This document shows, piece after piece, positions 31,902-40,463 of a stretch of DNA of 62,829 nt (position 1 is the first letter of the stretch; every line of letters starts with the position of its first letter). The stretch comes from Pseudomonadota bacterium (lineage in GTDB: Bacteria; Pseudomonadota; Alphaproteobacteria; Rhizobiales; Xanthobacteraceae). The position numbers were made by a program, and so were the translations under genes. The notes under the pieces are model-generated. The model searched no databases. It saw only the letters and a program-made list of their open reading frames with translations, and had not been told where the DNA came from. The stretch spans positions 1-62,829 of the forward strand of contig JAFEFL010000038.1 in NCBI GenBank assembly GCA_018240595.1, in the 5' to 3' direction.

Positions 31902-32699
31902 TCATCCTTCGAAACTCAGGCCGTCATAGGCCGGCTCGATGCCCGCAGGCAGCGTGCGCTTCAGCGTCTGATAGTCGAGGTCGGTGTGCATGTCGGTCAG
32001 GATGGCGCGGCGCGGCTTGATCTCGGCGATCAGCGCCAGCGACTCCTCGAGGTTCATATGGCTCGGATGCGGCGCCTTGCGCAGCGCGTCGACGATCCAG
32101 ATGTCGAGGTTCTCGAGCGCCGCGGCGCTGTCCGGCGGCAGCCGTTTCATGTCGGTCGAGTAGGCGACGTCGCCGAAGCGGAAGCCGAGCGAGACGATGT
32201 CGCCATGGTCCTGGAGGAACGGCAGAACCTCGATCGGGCCACCCTGCCCGTTGACGGTCAACGGCACGCCTGGCGTGATCCGGTGCTCGGCCAGAATCGG
32301 CGGATAACTGCTGCCGGCCGGGGTCCTGAAGCAGTAGCCGAAGCGGGCGTGCAACGCGACTGACGTCGGCTCGTCCATGTAGACGTCGACGCGGCGGCGA
32401 TGCTTGACGAACATCGGCCGCAGATCGTCGATGCCGTGGGTATGGTCGGCGTGTTCGTGGGTGATCAGGACACCGTCGACCCAGTCGACATCGGCCTCGA
32501 TGAGTTGCTCGCGGATGTCGGCGCCGCAGTCCACCAGAACGCGCGTGATCTGGTCCGGCGTGGCGACGCGTTCAACCAGCAGAGCGCAGCGCCGGCGGCG
32601 GTTCTTCGGCTCGTTGGGATCGCAATCGCCCCAGCCGAGCGCCACGCGCGGAACGCCCATGGACGAGCCGCAGCCGAGAATCGTGAAACGCAGCGTCAT
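31902..32699 (-). CDS. MBL-fold metallo-hydrolase (PhnP-like)
   Basis: A 265-residue metallo-beta-lactamase-fold enzyme. The metal site HEHADHTHGID is intact, with further ligands in LQDHGDIVSLG, VAYSTDMK and LTDMHTDLD. The N-terminus TILGCGSSMGVPRVALGWGDC resembles PhnP-type phosphodiesterases. The start ATG at 32699 overlaps the tatD stop as ATGA, showing translational coupling. The same tatD-MBL pair follows metG in many alphaproteobacteria, although here another gene lies between metG and tatD. Confidence 0.9.
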   Translation of the reverse strand: MTLRFTILGCGSSMGVPRVALGWGDCDPNEPKNRRRRCALLVERVATPDQITRVLVDCGADIREQLIEADVDWVDGVLITHEHADHTHGIDDLRPMFVKHRRRVDVYMDEPTSVALHARFGYCFRTPAGSSYPPILAEHRITPGVPLTVNGQGGPIEVLPFLQDHGDIVSLGFRFGDVAYSTDMKRLPPDSAAALENLDIWIVDALRKAPHPSHMNLEESLALIAEIKPRRAILTDMHTDLDYQTLKRTLPAGIEPAYDGLSFEG

Positions 32700-33502
32700 C
32701 CGGCTTTCCTGATGTCGATCGGCAATTCGCGCGGCACCTTGGAGAACAGCCGGAAGAAGTTTTCCGTGGTCTGCCGGGCGATCTCGGCTTCGGTGACACC
32801 GCGCGTCTCGGCCAGCACCTTGGCCGTGTTGACGACGTAAGCCGGCTCGTTGCGCTTGCCGCGATACGGGATCGGCGCGAGGAACGGCGCATCGGTCTCG
32901 ACCAGAATGCGGTCGGCCGGCAGATCGCGGGCGATGTCGCGCAGCGCTTCGCCGTTCTTGAAGGTGATGATGCCGGTGAAGCCGATATAGAGCCCGAGCT
33001 CGACCGCCTTGAACGCCAGTTCACGGCCGCCGGTGTAGCAATGCAGGACGGCCGGGAAGGCGCCCTTCCCGATTTCTTCTTCGAGAATCACGGCCGTGTC
33101 GGCATCGGCCTCGCGCGTATGGATCACCAGCGGCAGCCCGGTCTCGCGCGCCGCCGCGATGTGCTCGCGGAAGCCCCAAGCCTGATCGGCGCGCGGCGAC
33201 TTGTCGTAGTGATAGTCGAGCCCCGCCTCGCCGATGGCGACGATCTTCGGGTGCTGGGCCAGCTTCACGAGGTCGGCCGCGACGATATCCAGCTCCTCGT
33301 GAGCATTGTGCGGATGGGTCCCGACCGAGGCGAAAATGTCGGGGAATTTCTCAGAGACCGCAAGCACTTGCGGCAGCTTCCTCACCCGAGTTGAGATCGT
33401 CACCATGCGCCCGATCCCGGCCGCGCGGGCGCGCTCGACGATCTGGTCGAGCTCAGGCGCGAATTCCGGGAAATCGAGGTGGCAGTGGCTGTCGACGAGC
33501 AT
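32696..33502 (-). CDS. tatD: TatD family metal-dependent deoxyribonuclease
   Basis: A 268-residue TIM-barrel hydrolase. Metal ligands are seen in LVDSHCHLDFPEF, GEAGLDYHYD, VIHTREAD, HCYTGGREL and ETDAPFLAPI. TatD proteins act as 3'-5' exonucleases in DNA repair. ATG 33502 gives the canonical MLVDSHCHLDF; the longer open frame to 33691 is not conserved. It is coupled to the MBL gene by a 4-base overlap. Confidence 0.95.
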   Translation of the reverse strand: MLVDSHCHLDFPEFAPELDQIVERARAAGIGRMVTISTRVRKLPQVLAVSEKFPDIFASVGTHPHNAHEELDIVAADLVKLAQHPKIVAIGEAGLDYHYDKSPRADQAWGFREHIAAARETGLPLVIHTREADADTAVILEEEIGKGAFPAVLHCYTGGRELAFKAVELGLYIGFTGIITFKNGEALRDIARDLPADRILVETDAPFLAPIPYRGKRNEPAYVVNTAKVLAETRGVTEAEIARQTTENFFRLFSKVPRELPIDIRKAG

Positions 33503-33648
33503 GAGACGGCGGGACTCGCTTGAAATTGCGTCATATCTAACGGTTCTGGGCGGGAAAAACAGGGCGCAATCGCCGGAGCCCGCTACCGCGAATATTGGAC
33601 TGATGCTACCTTGGGTCGCGAATTTCCCATCCAAAGTGATTGCCCTCC

Positions 33649-34383
33649 ATGTCCCCCCAATACCGAAACGGCCTCCTCCCGGGGCTCGCACTGACCGCTC
33701 TCGCCTGCCTGGCGACTGCTCCGGCCTCCGCCGAGACGTCCGCCGCCGCGGCCAGGGCTGACGGCCACAGCGTCTGTGTCTCCTCGTCCGTCGGCCCGCG
33801 CTTCGAGGTGAAGACGGTCGGAATCATGGTCTTCGGCAACGATCTCAAGACCACGACGGTTGCTGGCTGGAACATCGATGGTTTGATCGTCCAGCGCCTC
33901 AGCGCTGGACTCGGATCGCATTTTCCCGTCCGCCGCGTCTCGTTGCCGGCCGCCGCGACCAAGAATACTTCGCCAGGCTGGTTCGGCGGCAATGAGGAAC
34001 TCAAGGCCGCGATCAAGAAGGTCGGCTGCCGCTTCGTCGTCATAGGCAAAAGTGGGCGGGGCGAACTCACCGGCACCAATCAGGTGATCGAGGGGCTCGG
34101 TATCGTCAAGCATGACGGCATTTTAGACACCTACAACGTCTACGCTGTCTTCTGGCTGCAGCTCTTTGACGGCAGCACCGGCGAGCTGATCAGGCTGCCG
34201 ATCGACTTCGGCGACATCCTGTCCGAGCCGTCATGGATGCATAGGATCGACAAGACCTACTGGCCTTCGTCGCCGGCTGCCGTGGCCGGCAACGCCAAGC
34301 TTCGCGACGCCGTCCGCAATGTGGTGACGAAGAGCGTCGCGAGATACTCAGCGCTGATAGCGAAGGCGATGACCGAACACTGA
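33649..34383 (+). CDS. Hypothetical periplasmic protein
   Basis: A 244-residue protein with a clear signal peptide (hydrophobic residues 8-24, Ala-Ser-Ala cleavage near residue 28). The mature part starts with a Cys (SVCVSSS) and contains VKTVGIMVFGNDLKTTTV, an alpha/beta-like region, and NVYAVFWLQLFDGSTGELI. Proteins with similar pattern occur in Bradyrhizobium-type genomes without known function. The ATG at 33649 is preferred over TTG 33640. It runs opposite to and between metG and tatD, and converges with metG. Confidence 0.7.
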   Translation: MSPQYRNGLLPGLALTALACLATAPASAETSAAAARADGHSVCVSSSVGPRFEVKTVGIMVFGNDLKTTTVAGWNIDGLIVQRLSAGLGSHFPVRRVSLPAAATKNTSPGWFGGNEELKAAIKKVGCRFVVIGKSGRGELTGTNQVIEGLGIVKHDGILDTYNVYAVFWLQLFDGSTGELIRLPIDFGDILSEPSWMHRIDKTYWPSSPAAVAGNAKLRDAVRNVVTKSVARYSALIAKAMTEH

Positions 34384-34402
34384 CGGCCGCAGCCGCCGTC
34401 AG
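34380..34402. terminator. Hairpin between convergent hypothetical gene and metG
   Basis: CTGACGGC and GCCGTCAG form a perfect 8-bp stem with a 7-base loop. Both stop codons (TGA on each strand) lie inside the arms, and TTCTT follows on the plus strand. It probably stops transcription from both sides. Confidence 0.5.
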
Positions 34403-36009
34403 TTCTTCGCTTTCGGCGGCTTGCCCTTGGCCGGCTTCGCCGGTTCGGCCTTCTGCTCCGCCTCCGGCTCGACATAGCGCGGGAAAACGCCCTGCGGCGG
34501 CGGGAGCTGCGAGCCGGGCGCGATGCGGCGGCCGCCCTCCAGCGCTGCAAAGCTCCGCTCATCAGCCGGGATGGCGAGCAGGTCGAGCATCTTGCCCGCG
34601 GAGACCGGCATCACCGGCTGCGCCAGGATGGCAACCTGCCGGATGATCTCCGCCGTCACGTACAGAATAGTGCCCTGCCTTGCCGGGTCGGTCTTGGCCT
34701 TGGCCCAGGGCGCCTCCGAGGCGAAATAGCGGTTGGCGTCGGCCACCACCGACCACACCACGTTGAGCATGTGATGCAGTTGCTGCGTCTTCATGTGCTC
34801 GCGCGCCGCCGCCAGCATGGCGTCGGCGGCCGCCAGGATGGTCTGATCCTCCGGCGTAAACTCGCCCGGTTCCGGCAGCTTGCCGCCGAAGGCCTTGCCG
34901 ACCATCGACAGCGAACGCTGCGCCAGGTTGCCGAGATCGTTGGCGAGGTCGGCGTTGATGCGGTTGACGATGGCTTCGTGGCTGTAGCTGCCGTCCTGGC
35001 CGAACGGCACCTCGCGCAGGAAGAAGAAGCGCATCTGATCGACGCCGTAGGCTTCCGCCATGGTGAAGGGATCGACCACGTTGCCGACCGACTTCGACAT
35101 CTTCTCACCGCGGTTGAACAGGAAGCCGTGGCTGAAAATGCGCTTCGGCACCGCGATGCCGGCCGACATCAGGAAGGCCGGCCAGTACACGGCGTGGAAG
35201 CGCACGATGTCCTTGCCGATGACGTGCAGCGCCGCCGGCCAGTAACGCTTGAATTTCGGGTCGTTTTCGTTGGGGAAGCCGACGCCGGTGATGTAGTTGG
35301 TCAGCGCGTCCACCCACACATACATGATGTGTTTCGGGTTGCCCGGCACTGGGATGCCCCAGTCGAAGGTCGTGCGCGACAGCGACAGATCCTTGAGGCC
35401 GCCCTTCACGAAGCTCGCCACCTCGTTGAGGCGTTCCTTCGGCAGCACGAAATCCGGCACCTCGGCGTAGAGCTTCAAGAGCTTGTCCTGGTAGGCGGAC
35501 AGCTTGAAGAAATAGCTCTCCTCCTCGACCCATTCGACCGGCGTGCCGGTCTTGGTGGCGAGGCGCGTGCCCTGCTCGTTCAGATGCGTCTCGTCCTCGG
35601 CGTAATAAGCCTCGTCGCGCACCGAGTACCAGCCGGCGTATTTGTCGAGATAGATGTCGCCCTTGGCCTCCATCCGCCGCCAGATCTCTTCGGACGAGCG
35701 GTAGTGGCGCTCTTCCGTGGTGTGGATGAAGTCGTCGTTCGACAGATTGAGCATCTTCACCATGCGCTCGAACGCCGGCACGTTCTGGTCGCGCAGTTGC
35801 CGCGCCGTCATGCCGAGCTTGGCCGCGGTCTGCTGCATCTTTTGGCCGTGCTCGTCGGTGCCGGTGAGGAAATAGACGTCGTAGCCGTCGAGCCGCATGA
35901 ACCGGGCGATGGCATCGGTGGCGATCGCCTCATAGGCGTGGCCGATGTGCGGAACCCCGTTCGGGTAGGAGATGGCCGTGGTGATGTAGAAGGGCTTACG
36001 GTCTGACAT
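34399..36009 (-). CDS. metG: Methionine-tRNA ligase
   Basis: A 536-residue class I aminoacyl-tRNA synthetase. HIGH-type signature is [17 protein letters not shown] and KMSKS is in [16 protein letters not shown]. The connective peptide has no visible zinc-knuckle cysteines. The C-terminus is a Pro/Lys-rich tail ([15 protein letters not shown]) without the EMAP/tRNA-binding domain found in longer homologues. ATG 36009 gives [18 protein letters not shown]; the open frame extends upstream without family similarity. It is separated from tatD by an opposite-strand gene. Confidence 0.97.
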   Translation of the reverse strand: MSDRKPFYITTAISYPNGVPHIGHAYEAIATDAIARFMRLDGYDVYFLTGTDEHGQKMQQTAAKLGMTARQLRDQNVPAFERMVKMLNLSNDDFIHTTEERHYRSSEEIWRRMEAKGDIYLDKYAGWYSVRDEAYYAEDETHLNEQGTRLATKTGTPVEWVEEESYFFKLSAYQDKLLKLYAEVPDFVLPKERLNEVASFVKGGLKDLSLSRTTFDWGIPVPGNPKHIMYVWVDALTNYITGVGFPNENDPKFKRYWPAALHVIGKDIVRFHAVYWPAFLMSAGIAVPKRIFSHGFLFNRGEKMSKSVGNVVDPFTMAEAYGVDQMRFFFLREVPFGQDGSYSHEAIVNRINADLANDLGNLAQRSLSMVGKAFGGKLPEPGEFTPEDQTILAAADAMLAAAREHMKTQQLHHMLNVVWSVVADANRYFASEAPWAKAKTDPARQGTILYVTAEIIRQVAILAQPVMPVSAGKMLDLLAIPADERSFAALEGGRRIAPGSQLPPPQGVFPRYVEPEAEQKAEPAKPAKGKPPKAKN

Positions 36010-36170
36010 TGCTTGGCTTTTTCGGGAGGACGGCAGTCGGGGGCTGCCCCCCGAGTCAAAGGCTAGGTAACAACCGGCGGGGAACGGGGCAAGCTGGCCG
36101 CCGGGGCCCCTCACCTAGGCTGCGATGAGCTGTTTCGCCCGGCTTCGCGCCCGCACGCCCTGAAATGGCG

Positions 36171-37544
36171 CTACCAAGTGCCCGCGCCGCGTTCGGCGCC
36201 GTAAGCCAGCGCCGAGGTGTAGCGCGGGCCGCTGTCGCTCTCACCCGGGAAGATGCGCGGCCGGCTGTAGCCGCCGGCAAAGCGCCGCGGCGAGGCGGCA
36301 ACGCCCTCGGCCTCGAGTGCGGCGGTCTTCCAGGACATGCCCCTGAGGTCCGGCACCACGACCATCTTGTCCACCTTGCCATCGAGGAAGGCGGTGAGGA
36401 ATTTGTTGTAGTCCTTGAACGACACGCAACCGTTCGACTGGCCGGTCGGCCCGATCATGTAGGTGTGCGCCAGCATGCCGTCGCGGCCGAACATCCTCGC
36501 CTCGTGGACCGGATTGAGGCGGATGGCGCGCACGCCGTGGAACAGCTTCTCGCGCTCGGTCAGGACATAGACATTCGGCGGCGTTGGGCCGCGCATGCGT
36601 ACACGGATGTAACGCGGATCGTCCATCTTCTCGCCCATGCCGGAATGGGCCTCGAGCTTCGAGCCGTCCGGCATGTGCACGATGCCGCCGGTGATGTCGT
36701 AGACCGCAGTGCGGCTCACCGAATCTGACGGCACCGCCGGGATCGACGCCGGCGCCGTCAGCTTCGGCGCAAGCGCAGCCTTCGGCTCGATGCTGGTCAC
36801 TTCGACCTTGGCCAATTTCTCGGATTTCGCGCTGCCGGCAGGCTTGGCGGCCACTTCAGGCAGCGCGGCGCGCTCGGCCTTGGCCGGCGCTTCGGTCTTG
36901 ATCTCGGGCCGCACCGCCGGCATCGGCGGCTGCACCGGGCTCGCCAGCGCCAAGGCCCGCGGCACCTGCTGCGCGATCGGCTCGGCGACCAGGCTTTGGA
37001 TCGGCGGCGTTACCACCTGCTGCGGTTCGACCTTGGCAACGGTCGGCGCGGCTGGACGTTCGAGCTCGGCGCGCGTTTGCGCCAGCCGTGCCGGCAGCGG
37101 GCGCGGCAACGGAATGGCCGCAGGCCGCGCGGCGTGATGCGCGGGAGCCGGCTTCGGCGCGGCAAGCGCCGCCCTGCCCTCATCGGCAATGAGCGGCTTG
37201 CTGCGATCGATATAGGCCGTGGACCACGAGGGCGACGCTGCCGAGTTGCGCGTCGTTGTCGGCGCCGGCGGCTGAAACGGCACGAGCGCCAGCGATGCCG
37301 GGCCGCTCAGCAAACGCTCACGCGGCGACACCGCGCTGCTGGCCATCCAGCCGGCGGTGAGCGTGACGGCGACAGCAGCGGTGCCGAGCGCAGCGACGGC
37401 GCCCAGCCCGACGATCGAACCATTGAGAATACTGCGGAGCGCGCGGCTCTTGGTGCGGTCAGTGGCGCGCCCGTTGGCGCGGGCTGATGCGCGTCGATCG
37501 TCGACCCAGGAAGCGTCGAAATAGGCGGCGGCCGAAGTGGTCAT
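36171..37544 (-). CDS. DUF2778 (L,D-transpeptidase-related) membrane-anchored protein
   Basis: A 457-residue protein. A basic N-terminal cytoplasmic part (1-42) is followed by one membrane helix (about 43-70), a long Ala/Pro/Lys-rich linker and a C-terminal DUF2778 domain from about 275. The likely catalytic residues are His360 and Cys373 in HTYMIGPTGQSNGCVSF, as in L,D-transpeptidases. DUF2778 includes Tlde1 type VI effectors that attack peptidoglycan, but the membrane anchor here suggests a resident cell-wall enzyme. ATG 37544 begins MTTSAAAYFD. Confidence 0.83.
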   Translation of the reverse strand: MTTSAAAYFDASWVDDRRASARANGRATDRTKSRALRSILNGSIVGLGAVAALGTAAVAVTLTAGWMASSAVSPRERLLSGPASLALVPFQPPAPTTTRNSAASPSWSTAYIDRSKPLIADEGRAALAAPKPAPAHHAARPAAIPLPRPLPARLAQTRAELERPAAPTVAKVEPQQVVTPPIQSLVAEPIAQQVPRALALASPVQPPMPAVRPEIKTEAPAKAERAALPEVAAKPAGSAKSEKLAKVEVTSIEPKAALAPKLTAPASIPAVPSDSVSRTAVYDITGGIVHMPDGSKLEAHSGMGEKMDDPRYIRVRMRGPTPPNVYVLTEREKLFHGVRAIRLNPVHEARMFGRDGMLAHTYMIGPTGQSNGCVSFKDYNKFLTAFLDGKVDKMVVVPDLRGMSWKTAALEAEGVAASPRRFAGGYSRPRIFPGESDSGPRYTSALAYGAERGAGTW

Positions 37545-37748
37545 GCGTTACGCAACTCGAACTCGACAAGCGGCCTGACGCCGGCATTCCAAGGATCGTG
37601 TCGCGTCACGATGCGGCGATTAAGGTTAAACGACCCTTAAACAACGGAAGCATTTGAAGATTTTTCTAATTTTCGCGGCGCGTAGCGTTGCCGGATGGAA
37701 TTGCGCCCGACGGTGTTCGCCGCTCGGCGACTCGCGTAGCGTTCGGCG

Positions 37749-37994
37749 ATGAACAAGTTTCGCTTTGCCCTCGCCGCGAGTCTGGTCGCCACGCTTTTCC
37801 TCGCGCAATCAGGTCACACCGCGCCGATGAAATGCTCGGGCGAGGAAACGACCTGCCGCGACAATTGCGCGAAGGCGGCGAAGACCATGCTGTCGACCTG
37901 CCTGACCGCCTGCGGTGTGCGGCGCTCGGCCTGCATGCGCACCGGCTGCTGGGACAACGGCCAGCAACGCTACTGCGGGCTTGCCAAACAATAA
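37749..37994 (+). CDS. Small cysteine-rich secreted protein
   Basis: An 81-residue protein. Residues 1-25 form a signal peptide (MNKFRFALAASLVATLFLA, cleavage after HTA). The mature 56 residues hold eight cysteines (CSGEETTC, NCAKAAKTMLSTC, ACGVRRSAC, GCWDNGQQRYC), enough for four disulfides. I do not recognise a named family. It is a stand-alone gene; the codon positions of the Cys residues and the signal peptide argue for a real gene rather than a chance frame. Confidence 0.65.
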   Translation: MNKFRFALAASLVATLFLAQSGHTAPMKCSGEETTCRDNCAKAAKTMLSTCLTACGVRRSACMRTGCWDNGQQRYCGLAKQ

Positions 37995-38375
37995 CTGCGG
38001 CTACGCGTCATCCCGGACCATGATGCCGGCAAATGTCGCCGGCGTAACGTTCCCGGCGCGCCTTTGCGATTAAGCCCCCGTTAGTTTGTATGGCTATGCC
38101 GCACCGCGTTATTTTTAAGGAAGTGTCATCCGAATCGCTTACGCTCTTGATCATGGCGGTTCGTCAATTGCGGATCGAAGGCACGACCAGATGGGCCGGG
38201 ACTCGAATGCTCCCGGGCGCCACGACGCTCACCGCCACCCCTCGCAGACCCAGCATCGTTTTCACCCGGCGCCGATCGCGGCGGGAATTGGCATGCTCGA
38301 TGCATAGTCTTGTCCATGCCAGCGACGATTGCTGGCGGCTGCGACCCTTAGACAGTCCACCAGAAGGAGTCGGCC
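37995..38375. other. 381-base gap upstream of phoH, no convincing gene
   Basis: Short frames here (for example 38090-38383) have no family-like content and conflict with the phoH start. A small hairpin GCCAGC / GCTGGC lies at 38318-38336, about 40 bases before phoH. No tRNA or terminator with a T-run is apparent. The stretch probably holds the phoH promoter. Confidence 0.5.
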
Positions 38376-39107
38376 TTGGGTAAGAACCTCAACAAGAAGA
38401 GACGCCGTCATGAACGCTTGTCTGGTACCGCCGAGATCATTAATTTCCAGAACAAGTTTGACGCCGAGCGCGTCTTACCGCCGATAAAAGCGCTCAACCC
38501 GACCCAAGCCGAATACCTCGAAGCCCTTCGCAAATTTCCCCAGGTGATCGTCCTGGGCCCCGCCGGCACCGGCAAGACCTGGATCGCGGCCACCCACGCC
38601 GCCGACCTCCTCCGCAACCGCCAAATCGACAAGATCATCCTCACCCGGCCGAACGTGCCGTGCGGCCGCTCGCTCGGCTTCTTCCCCGGCTCGCTCGAAG
38701 ACAAATTCGCGCCCTGGGCGGCGCCGGTGATCGAGACCATCAAAGAGCGGATCGGCAAGGCCGCCTACGACATCGCGCTCAAGAACGGCGCCATCGAACT
38801 GGTGCCGTTCGAGGTGATGCGGGGCCGCTCGTGGAAGGACGCCTTCGTCCTCCTCGACGAGGCGCAGAACGCGACCCCGGCCGAAATCAAGACCTTCCTC
38901 ACCCGCATCGGCGAAGACTGCACCGTGGTGATCAACGGCGACGTCAGCCAGTGCGACCTCACCTCGGGCAGCGGGCTGCGCACGGTGATCGACATGATCG
39001 ACAGCCAGAACCTTCCGGTCCCGGTGGTCGAGTTCACCCGCGCCGAGATCGTCCGTTCCGGGATCTGCGCGATGTGGGTCAACGCCTTCGAGGAAGCGCG
39101 TCTCTAG
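38376..39107 (+). CDS. PhoH family ATPase
   Basis: A 243-residue P-loop protein. Walker A GPAGTGKTW is at residues 61-69, Walker B in FVLLDEAQNATPAEIKTFLTR, and the sensor-like INGDVSQCDL follows. It is shorter than PhoH/YbeZ and belongs to the PhoH-like proteins thought to be RNA helicase-like ATPases; role unknown. The start is TTG at 38376, with AAGGAG six bases upstream, giving MGKNLNKKRRRHERL. A strong terminator follows the stop. Confidence 0.85.
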   Translation: MGKNLNKKRRRHERLSGTAEIINFQNKFDAERVLPPIKALNPTQAEYLEALRKFPQVIVLGPAGTGKTWIAATHAADLLRNRQIDKIILTRPNVPCGRSLGFFPGSLEDKFAPWAAPVIETIKERIGKAAYDIALKNGAIELVPFEVMRGRSWKDAFVLLDEAQNATPAEIKTFLTRIGEDCTVVINGDVSQCDLTSGSGLRTVIDMIDSQNLPVPVVEFTRAEIVRSGICAMWVNAFEEARL

Positions 39108-39132
39108 GCATCGAGCGGTAAATGCCGCCAAG

Positions 39133-39163
39133 GGCCGGGACGCGCCGCGTTCCGGCCTTTTTT
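39133..39163 (+). terminator. Rho-independent terminator after the PhoH-family gene
   Basis: GGCCGGGACGC (39133-39143) pairs with GCGTTCCGGCC (39147-39157) with one G-T wobble, loop of three bases, then six T (39158-39163). Position 26 bases after the stop makes it a convincing terminator. Confidence 0.88.
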
Positions 39164-39280
39164 GTCGCATAGCTGGTTTTGTGAAAATGGGGCCGGGTGC
39201 TGTTGATCCGGCGCCGTTGGCGCGCCATATAGCGGGGGCGAATTACCCCCCGAGACTGACGATCCCCCAGGAGCGAAAAT

Positions 39281-39685
39281 TTGAGTCAATTCAGAAGTCC
39301 CGACGCATTTGAGCGCCGGAATAATGCCGCTGCTGTCAAAAAGGCGATGCTGGAGAAGTTCCGCTCGGCGACGCAGGATCCCGACCTCGAACTGAAGCGC
39401 CAACAGCGCCTCGCCATTGCCGAGGCCCGCAACGAGCGTCAGGCCAAGCGTGAGGCGGAACGCGAAGCCGAGCGCAAGGTGCGCGAAGCGGAAGAAGCCC
39501 GCCTCGCCGCCATCGAAGCCGAGCGTCAGGCCAAGCTGCAGAAGGAAGCCGAGGAGCTCGCGGCTCTCGAAGCCGCCGAAAAGGCCGCCGCCAACGAGGC
39601 CCTGCTCGCCGAGCAGAAAGCCAAGCGCGACGCCCGCTATGCCGCGCGCAAGGCCGCCAAGAAGAACAAGAAGCGCGGCTACTAA
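39281..39685 (+). CDS. DUF6481 family protein, highly charged coiled coil
   Basis: A 134-residue protein almost entirely made of Ala, Glu, Arg and Lys. After MSQFRSPDAFERRNNAAA comes a long helix-forming stretch (ERQAKREAEREAERKVREAEE and more), ending in a basic tail KKNKKRGY. This composition matches DUF6481, small proteins of unknown function in Hyphomicrobiales; a coiled coil is expected. The start is TTG at 39281 with CAGGAG about 6 bases upstream. A terminator follows at 39712. Confidence 0.75.
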   Translation: MSQFRSPDAFERRNNAAAVKKAMLEKFRSATQDPDLELKRQQRLAIAEARNERQAKREAEREAERKVREAEEARLAAIEAERQAKLQKEAEELAALEAAEKAAANEALLAEQKAKRDARYAARKAAKKNKKRGY

Positions 39686-39711
39686 TTCGCGCTTCTGCCC
39701 GACCGATCCCG

Positions 39712-39741
39712 TCGCCGGCCGTGAAGGCCGGCGATTTTCTT
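39712..39741 (+). terminator. Rho-independent terminator after the DUF6481 gene
   Basis: TCGCCGGCC (39712-39720) and GGCCGGCGA (39726-39734) form a 9-bp perfect stem with loop GTGAA, followed by TTTTCTTT. Confidence 0.85.
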
Positions 39742-39766
39742 TGCGCCTCCCGACAGACGCTCGCCG

Positions 39767-40060
39767 TCAGCCGGTTGCCGCTTCGGTCCCGCTGTCCTGA
39801 CGCTGCGCCATCGCCTCCATCGCGCGCGCCCGCGTCTGCTCAAGCACGAACAGCCGAATCGCGGACGAAAGATTTCCCTGCTGCCGCTGCAGGTCGATGC
39901 TGGCGACGACGGAAGACAAAGTTGCGCGTTGGTGGCCGGCGATGCGCTTCAGTTCCTGCCAGAACGCCTCTTCCAGGCTGACACTGGTCTTGTGCCCGCC
40001 GATCACGATCGACCGTTTGATGACCAGCGATTTCACCGGGCTTTCTTTTGCCAACGCCAT
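39767..40060 (-). CDS. Ribbon-helix-helix domain protein
   Basis: A 97-residue small DNA-binding protein. The core VKSLVIKRSIVIGGHKTSVSLEEAFWQELKRIA is the ribbon strand and helices of the RHH_4 type; a second helical segment, SAIRLFVLEQTRARAM, follows. Such proteins are widespread in alphaproteobacteria, and targets are unknown. The ATG at 40060 has GAGGGGAG immediately upstream, with tight spacing; GTG 40036 would give the more typical family start VKSLVIKRS. It converges with the DUF6481 gene at the terminator. Confidence 0.8.
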   Translation of the reverse strand: MALAKESPVKSLVIKRSIVIGGHKTSVSLEEAFWQELKRIAGHQRATLSSVVASIDLQRQQGNLSSAIRLFVLEQTRARAMEAMAQRQDSGTEAATG

Positions 40061-40463
40061 CTCCCCTCGAATTCGATCCCACGGCTTTTGTTAGTATCGG
40101 GATGCCGCCAGAGCGCTGTGATCGCCGACACATTCGGTGACGATCCAGGGCGCCGGCGCAAACCTCATTTCACATTCCGAAATCGATAATAATCATGTGG
40201 CATGGGAATGCCGAGAGGATTTGTGATTTTTCCCGCCGCGATGGCGATAAAGATGTTCAAAAAAACTACGATGCACACACGCCGTGGTCGTACCGCGTCA
40301 CTTGACCGATCAAACGGATCAGTATCTTCCCTCGAAATTTATTCGCGCCGCTGCCAGGCGGGTCAAAGCGGCGATGAGGCGTCAGGTACTTCTGGCGCTT
40401 CGTTTGTTGGCGGATTGCCGCGATACGAATCCGACGGCATGTGGGCCGGATTGAAATCCGGAC
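40061..40463. other. 403-base gap between the RHH gene and holB, no convincing gene
   Basis: This stretch is AT-richer than its neighbours (for example around 40170-40290). A frame at 40202-40618 runs antisense into holB and looks like chance. A 16-base hairpin CCGGATT GA AATCCGG lies at 40446-40461, two bases past the holB stop, but lacks a T-run. The upstream part should contain the promoter of the RHH gene. Confidence 0.5.

Noticed and set aside
38090..38383. 97-codon frame before the phoH gene
   Set aside because: No family-like content, and its end overlaps the well-supported phoH ribosome site and start.
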